IMG/VR virus record: IMGVR_UViG_3300031240_000006
Span: 1 to 57,690 of that record
Source of the DNA: a virus
Strand: one strand, 5' to 3'
Length of the DNA stretch: 57,690 nucleotides
In this document: positions 54,830-57,690 of the stretch, in pieces
Numbering within the stretch: position 1 is the first letter of the stretch
How the letters are laid out: each line of letters opens with the position of its first letter
Notes under the pieces: generated by a model
What the model saw: only the letters and a program-made list of their open reading frames with translations
What the model was told of the DNA's origin: nothing
The model's database searches: none
Position numbers and translations under genes: made by a program

Positions 54830-55575
54830 CCGCCCACGTCTTTCACGTCGCCGACTCCTTCAAGACGCTCCGGGAGATGGGCGCGGGCGAAGTCGACGTC
54901 CTCCTGACCGACCCGCCGTACTCGCCCCACGTTCACGCCAACCTCTGCTCCGGCTCGCTCGTCGGAACCAAGGCCGTCCCCAAGTACGAGCTCCCGTTCG
55001 CGCCGCTCCAAGGCTACGCCTGGCTCGAGGACGCCATTCGCATCACCAAGCGCTGGGTCGTCAGCTTCTCCGACCTCGAAGCCTTCGGCCTGATCAAGGG
55101 CGTCTGCCCCGACGAGTACGTGCGCGGGGGCGTTTGGGCGAAAAAGAACGCCATGGGCCAGCTCACGGCCGACCGCCCCGCGACCGCGTTCGAGGGGATT
55201 GCCATCCTTCACGGTCAGAAGGGCGAAAACCACCCTAAGAAGCGCTGGAACGGCAAGGGGTCGTACGGCCTCTGGTCGTGCAACGGCACAAGGGGAAAGA
55301 AGGGCAGGCACCCCAACGAGAAGCCCCTCGATCTATGTCTCAAGCTCGTGGCCTTGTTCAGTGATCGATCAGAAACGGTCTTTGACCCCTTCTGTGGAAG
55401 CGCGGCGATAGGCGAGGCGTGCCTCAAATTGGGGCGTAATTATGTGGGTCTCGATAATGATCCCGAGTGGGTCGAGAAAGCCCGCCAACGCCTCGCCCAA
55501 CCGTTCGAGCCAATGACCGACGAGGTAGCGCTCGGACTCTGCAAGATGTGGGGCAAAGATGCTGACGCAGAGTGA
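54826..55575 (+). CDS. DNA methyltransferase (DPPY type)
   Basis: The 249-residue protein has catalytic DPPY (29-32, in LLTDPPYSP) and the AdoMet motif FDPFCGSAAIGEAC (about 186-199) in this order, which marks a beta-class N6-adenine or N4-cytosine methyltransferase, with HPNEKP in between. There is no partner restriction gene, so it is probably an orphan that protects phage DNA or marks origin sites. An HNH gene overlaps its end by 17 bases. Confidence 0.88.
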   Translation: MTAHVFHVADSFKTLREMGAGEVDVLLTDPPYSPHVHANLCSGSLVGTKAVPKYELPFAPLQGYAWLEDAIRITKRWVVSFSDLEAFGLIKGVCPDEYVRGGVWAKKNAMGQLTADRPATAFEGIAILHGQKGENHPKKRWNGKGSYGLWSCNGTRGKKGRHPNEKPLDLCLKLVALFSDRSETVFDPFCGSAAIGEACLKLGRNYVGLDNDPEWVEKARQRLAQPFEPMTDEVALGLCKMWGKDADAE

Positions 55576-55978
55576 AGAGCGAGAGCGACAGCGTGTGAAG
55601 GCCGTCGCTTGGTACGCCAAGCCGGAGAACCGCGTGAAGCGCCTCGCCTACATGAAGAAGCATCGCGAGGACAACATAGATCGGTACCGCGCGCGGCACC
55701 GTTTCTGGCGCTCAGGCTGGACGCAGGAGGCGTTCGACGCGGCGTGGTCGGCGCAGGAAGGGCGCTGCGCGATCTGCGGCGTCGCCATGCAGCCACTCGG
55801 GCGAACGGCCGATTCGGTCGCGGCAGATCACGACAACGCGACAAATCAGCCGCGCGGACTGCTCTGCCGAATCTGCAACACCCGTCTGGCGCACCTCGAA
55901 GACCGTCCGTGGCGAGCTGCGGCCGACGCCTACCTCGCAAAGCATTCGGCTAATCCGACACAAGTAGAGGTCCTATGA
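55559..55978 (+). CDS. HNH endonuclease, endonuclease VII-like (free-standing homing type)
   Basis: The 139-residue protein has a helical basic N terminus and the nuclease QEGRCAICGVAMQPLG, AADHDNATNQPRGLLC and RICNTRLAHLED. It overlaps the methyltransferase gene by 17 bases and the following gene by 4 bases, which is the insertion pattern of the other HNH genes. Confidence 0.88.
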   Translation: MLTQSEERERQRVKAVAWYAKPENRVKRLAYMKKHREDNIDRYRARHRFWRSGWTQEAFDAAWSAQEGRCAICGVAMQPLGRTADSVAADHDNATNQPRGLLCRICNTRLAHLEDRPWRAAADAYLAKHSANPTQVEVL

Positions 55979-56148
55979 GCCCCGAAGATCGAACGTACTA
56001 CAGCAACGTCAGACTGGCGGCCAAGGAAGCCGGTTGGACAAGCGTCGTCACCCTGAAGACGAAGTGCCCGAAGTGCGGCCTTCGCGAGATTCAGCTCAAT
56101 CACGGTGTGAGTGCCTGCCCGGACGTTTTCCTCAGGAGGCCGTTGTGA
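55975..56148 (+). CDS. Zinc-ribbon-like protein (57 aa)
   Basis: The ATG overlaps the HNH stop. The protein contains KTKCPKCGLREIQLNHG, one CxxC with nearby His and Cys that could complete a zinc site. The frame is coupled to the phosphoesterase gene through GTGA. Confidence 0.6.
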   Translation: MSPEDRTYYSNVRLAAKEAGWTSVVTLKTKCPKCGLREIQLNHGVSACPDVFLRRPL

Positions 56149-56924
56149 AAAGCGGCGTTCGCGTTTGCATTCCAGACAGCCACGGCGAGCACATTGACCT
56201 CCCGGCGCGCGACGCTTTCCTCGCCGACCTGAAGACGCTCGACCCGACGGAGATCGTCATGCTCGGCGATCACCTCGACGCCGGCGGGACGTTCAGCACG
56301 CACCAGCGCTCCTACACGAATGAGATGGTCGAGTCCTACGCGGACGACTGCAAAGCCGCGAACGTCTTCCTCGACATGATCCAGCGCCGCGCCCCCCGCG
56401 CCCGCATCCACTACCTCGAAGGGAACCACGAGCAGCACGTCGAGCGCTTCGCGACTCGGAACTTCTTGAACCAGAAGGACGCCGTCGGCTTCCTCGACGC
56501 GATGGGTCCGCAGGCAGCCCTTCGCCTGAAGCAACGCGGGGTGACGTACTACCAGCGCAGCGCCCAGTACATGGGCCTCGCCATCCCCGGCGCGATCAAG
56601 CTCGGCAAGTGCTACTTCGTCCACGGCATCGCGGCGAGCAAACACGCGACGTACACCCACTTGGTCCGATTCGGCGCGAACGTCGTCCACGGCCACACGC
56701 ATCGGATGCAGGCCGCCAACGAGCGCACGGTCACGTCGGCGGGCTTCGGCGCCTGGTGCCCGGGGACGCTCGCGAAGCTGCAGCCGCTCTACGCGCACAC
56801 CGCGCCGACGTCCTGGACGCACGGGTACGGGGTGCAGTTCGTCGCCGCCTCCGGTGCGTTCATTCACGTCAATGTGCCTATTCACAAGGGCAAGTCCTTG
56901 TTGCATGCGCTGAGGGCATCGTGA
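56145..56924 (+). CDS. Calcineurin-like metallophosphoesterase
   Basis: The motifs DSH (11-13), GDHLDAGG (41-48), EGNHEQH (92-98), FVHG (158-161) and HGHTH (182-186) are those of the calcineurin-like family. The 259-residue protein may cleave phosphodiesters or phosphomonoesters in nucleic acids or signal nucleotides. GTG 56145 overlaps the upstream stop. It precedes the sigma-like gene. Confidence 0.88.
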   Translation: MKSGVRVCIPDSHGEHIDLPARDAFLADLKTLDPTEIVMLGDHLDAGGTFSTHQRSYTNEMVESYADDCKAANVFLDMIQRRAPRARIHYLEGNHEQHVERFATRNFLNQKDAVGFLDAMGPQAALRLKQRGVTYYQRSAQYMGLAIPGAIKLGKCYFVHGIAASKHATYTHLVRFGANVVHGHTHRMQAANERTVTSAGFGAWCPGTLAKLQPLYAHTAPTSWTHGYGVQFVAASGAFIHVNVPIHKGKSLLHALRAS

Positions 56925-57559
56925 TCCGCGCCGACTGGGACTCCTGGAAAGCGGCCCCGACGCCGGCCAAGCTCGCGGCGCTCGTCGCCGACAACGAGCC
57001 GCTCGTCGAGAAGATTGCCGCGTTCCTGATGGCGAAGATCGAGGGCGCGAGCGAGTCGATGCGCGATGACCTCCTGCAGGCCGGACGCATCGGCCTCCTG
57101 CGCGCCATCCGCACCTGGAACCCCAACGGGGCAAAGTTTTCCCCGTTCGCATGGGGCTGGGTCCGGCACGAGATGCAGACGGCGATGGCTCACGGGGCGT
57201 GCCCGGTCTCCTACCCGCGACGCCTCCTCTTCGCGACGAACGGCCAAGCGAAAGCCGCCTCGCATTATGCCCAGCACGGTGTCGACCCGGCGCCTGAAAC
57301 AATCGGGATCACCAAGGGCCTGGCCGAGCGCGTGCAGAAGTCGCAGGCGCGTTTCGTACCCGTGAGCGCGGCGGAAAACATGGCAACGCAAGACGAAGAG
57401 ATCGAAGCGGACATCGACCGGCAGCGGGACATGAAGTCGCTGAAGGCGTTCCTGGCGAAGCTGACCGAGGAAGAGCGCAAGCGATTTTGGACCGGCAAGG
57501 ACGACAAGCTGACGGCGCGCGCGAAGGTGTTCGTCGGGGGGCGGCGGGTGAGCCGATGA
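56921..57559 (+). CDS. Sigma-70 region 2-like transcription factor
   Basis: The segment MRDDLLQAGRIGLLRAIRTW and KFSPFAWGWVRHEMQTAM is the core of sigma region 2, which melts the -10 element. The C-terminal part (LTEEERKRFW...TARAKVFVGGRRVSR) has only a degenerate region 4-like helix, so -35 recognition may be weak or lost. GTG 56921 overlaps the phosphoesterase stop. It could direct host RNA polymerase to the GGCTAAAAT motif described here; this is inference. The gene ends in the terminal repeat. Confidence 0.7.
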   Translation: MIRADWDSWKAAPTPAKLAALVADNEPLVEKIAAFLMAKIEGASESMRDDLLQAGRIGLLRAIRTWNPNGAKFSPFAWGWVRHEMQTAMAHGACPVSYPRRLLFATNGQAKAASHYAQHGVDPAPETIGITKGLAERVQKSQARFVPVSAAENMATQDEEIEADIDRQRDMKSLKAFLAKLTEEERKRFWTGKDDKLTARAKVFVGGRRVSR

Positions 57560-57690
57560 GTCCCGCGGGGCGACGCTTCCTGGAGGGGGTCGAGTTCGAC
57601 GCCGGGGGTTATTACCTGGACGACGACCTGAGCATCATGCGCGATCACGCAATCTGGCGTTACGGGCGGACGCTGCTCGATATGTCGCGG
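57451..57690. repeat. Direct terminal repeat, right copy
   Basis: Copy of bases 1-240 with one mismatch at 57563 (C for A). See the left copy. Confidence 0.95.
57556..57690 (+). CDS. Small protein of unknown function, 5' part (repeat copy)
   Basis: This is the start of the 51-residue protein listed at 106-261, cut by the window end. Residue 3 is Pro here instead of His. Confidence 0.6.
   Translation, partial: MSPAGRRFLEGVEFDAGGYYLDDDLSIMRDHAIWRYGRTLLDMSR

Overview
The window is a complete circular or terminally redundant genome of a GC-rich, temperate, contractile-tailed phage. The first 240 bases recur at the end (1-240 = 57451-57690, one mismatch), so the unique length is about 57,450 bp. 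It has a tail sheath, tube, tape measure and Mu-like baseplate set, a DUF1073-type portal, a DUF2213 protease, a DUF2184 capsid protein, a tyrosine integrase and an attP that carries the 3' half of a tRNA-Phe(GAA) gene. Host clues are high GC, a lipoprotein full of Pro-Asp-Ala repeats, two metzincin proteases and lipobox proteins. Together these suggest a Gram-negative high-GC host, most plausibly a myxobacterium; this is inference.

Layout. (1) 38.6-57.6 kb, running through the join to 5.15 kb, plus strand: small accessory genes, PD-(D/E)XK nuclease with AT-hook, SNF2-type helicase with an intein in its Walker A motif, putative ssDNA-binding protein, family A DNA polymerase, nucleotide-metabolism proteins, DNA methyltransferase, phosphoesterase, sigma-like factor, large terminase, a metzincin, zinc-ribbon proteins and a ParB-like protein. 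The primase-polymerase/VapE-like helicase (41955-43994) lies inside this stretch on the minus strand. (2) 5.16-7.02 kb, minus: portal. (3) 7.06-9.12 kb, plus: helix-turn-helix protein, possible small terminase, cupin and RuvC-like resolvase. (4) 22.2 down to 9.1 kb, minus: sheath, tube, tail chaperone (probable -1 frameshift), tape measure, hub, spike, then an xis/int/attP/lipoprotein cassette, then wedge, baseplate J, gp48-like protein and a beta-propeller tip protein. (5) 22.3-36.5 kb, plus: protease/scaffold, cement protein, capsid, a block of glycine-rich and repeat-rich adhesin-like proteins, neck proteins, tail fibre, holin-like proteins, lipoprotein, NlpC/P60-like enzyme and lysozyme. 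(6) 36.5-38.1 kb: AT-richer, mostly non-coding, with several repeat families including 9-bp iterons; the best candidate replication origin.

Three features stand out. Eight free-standing HNH endonuclease genes sit at gene junctions, often overlapping their neighbours, and a LAGLIDADG intein adds a ninth probable homing element. The motif GGCTAAAAT lies exactly 5 nt before six start codons and 8-10 nt before three more, mostly without a Shine-Dalgarno sequence; it looks like a phage promoter giving leaderless transcripts. The integration cassette interrupts the tail operon, so integration would place the distal baseplate genes at the far end of the prophage from the rest of the tail genes.
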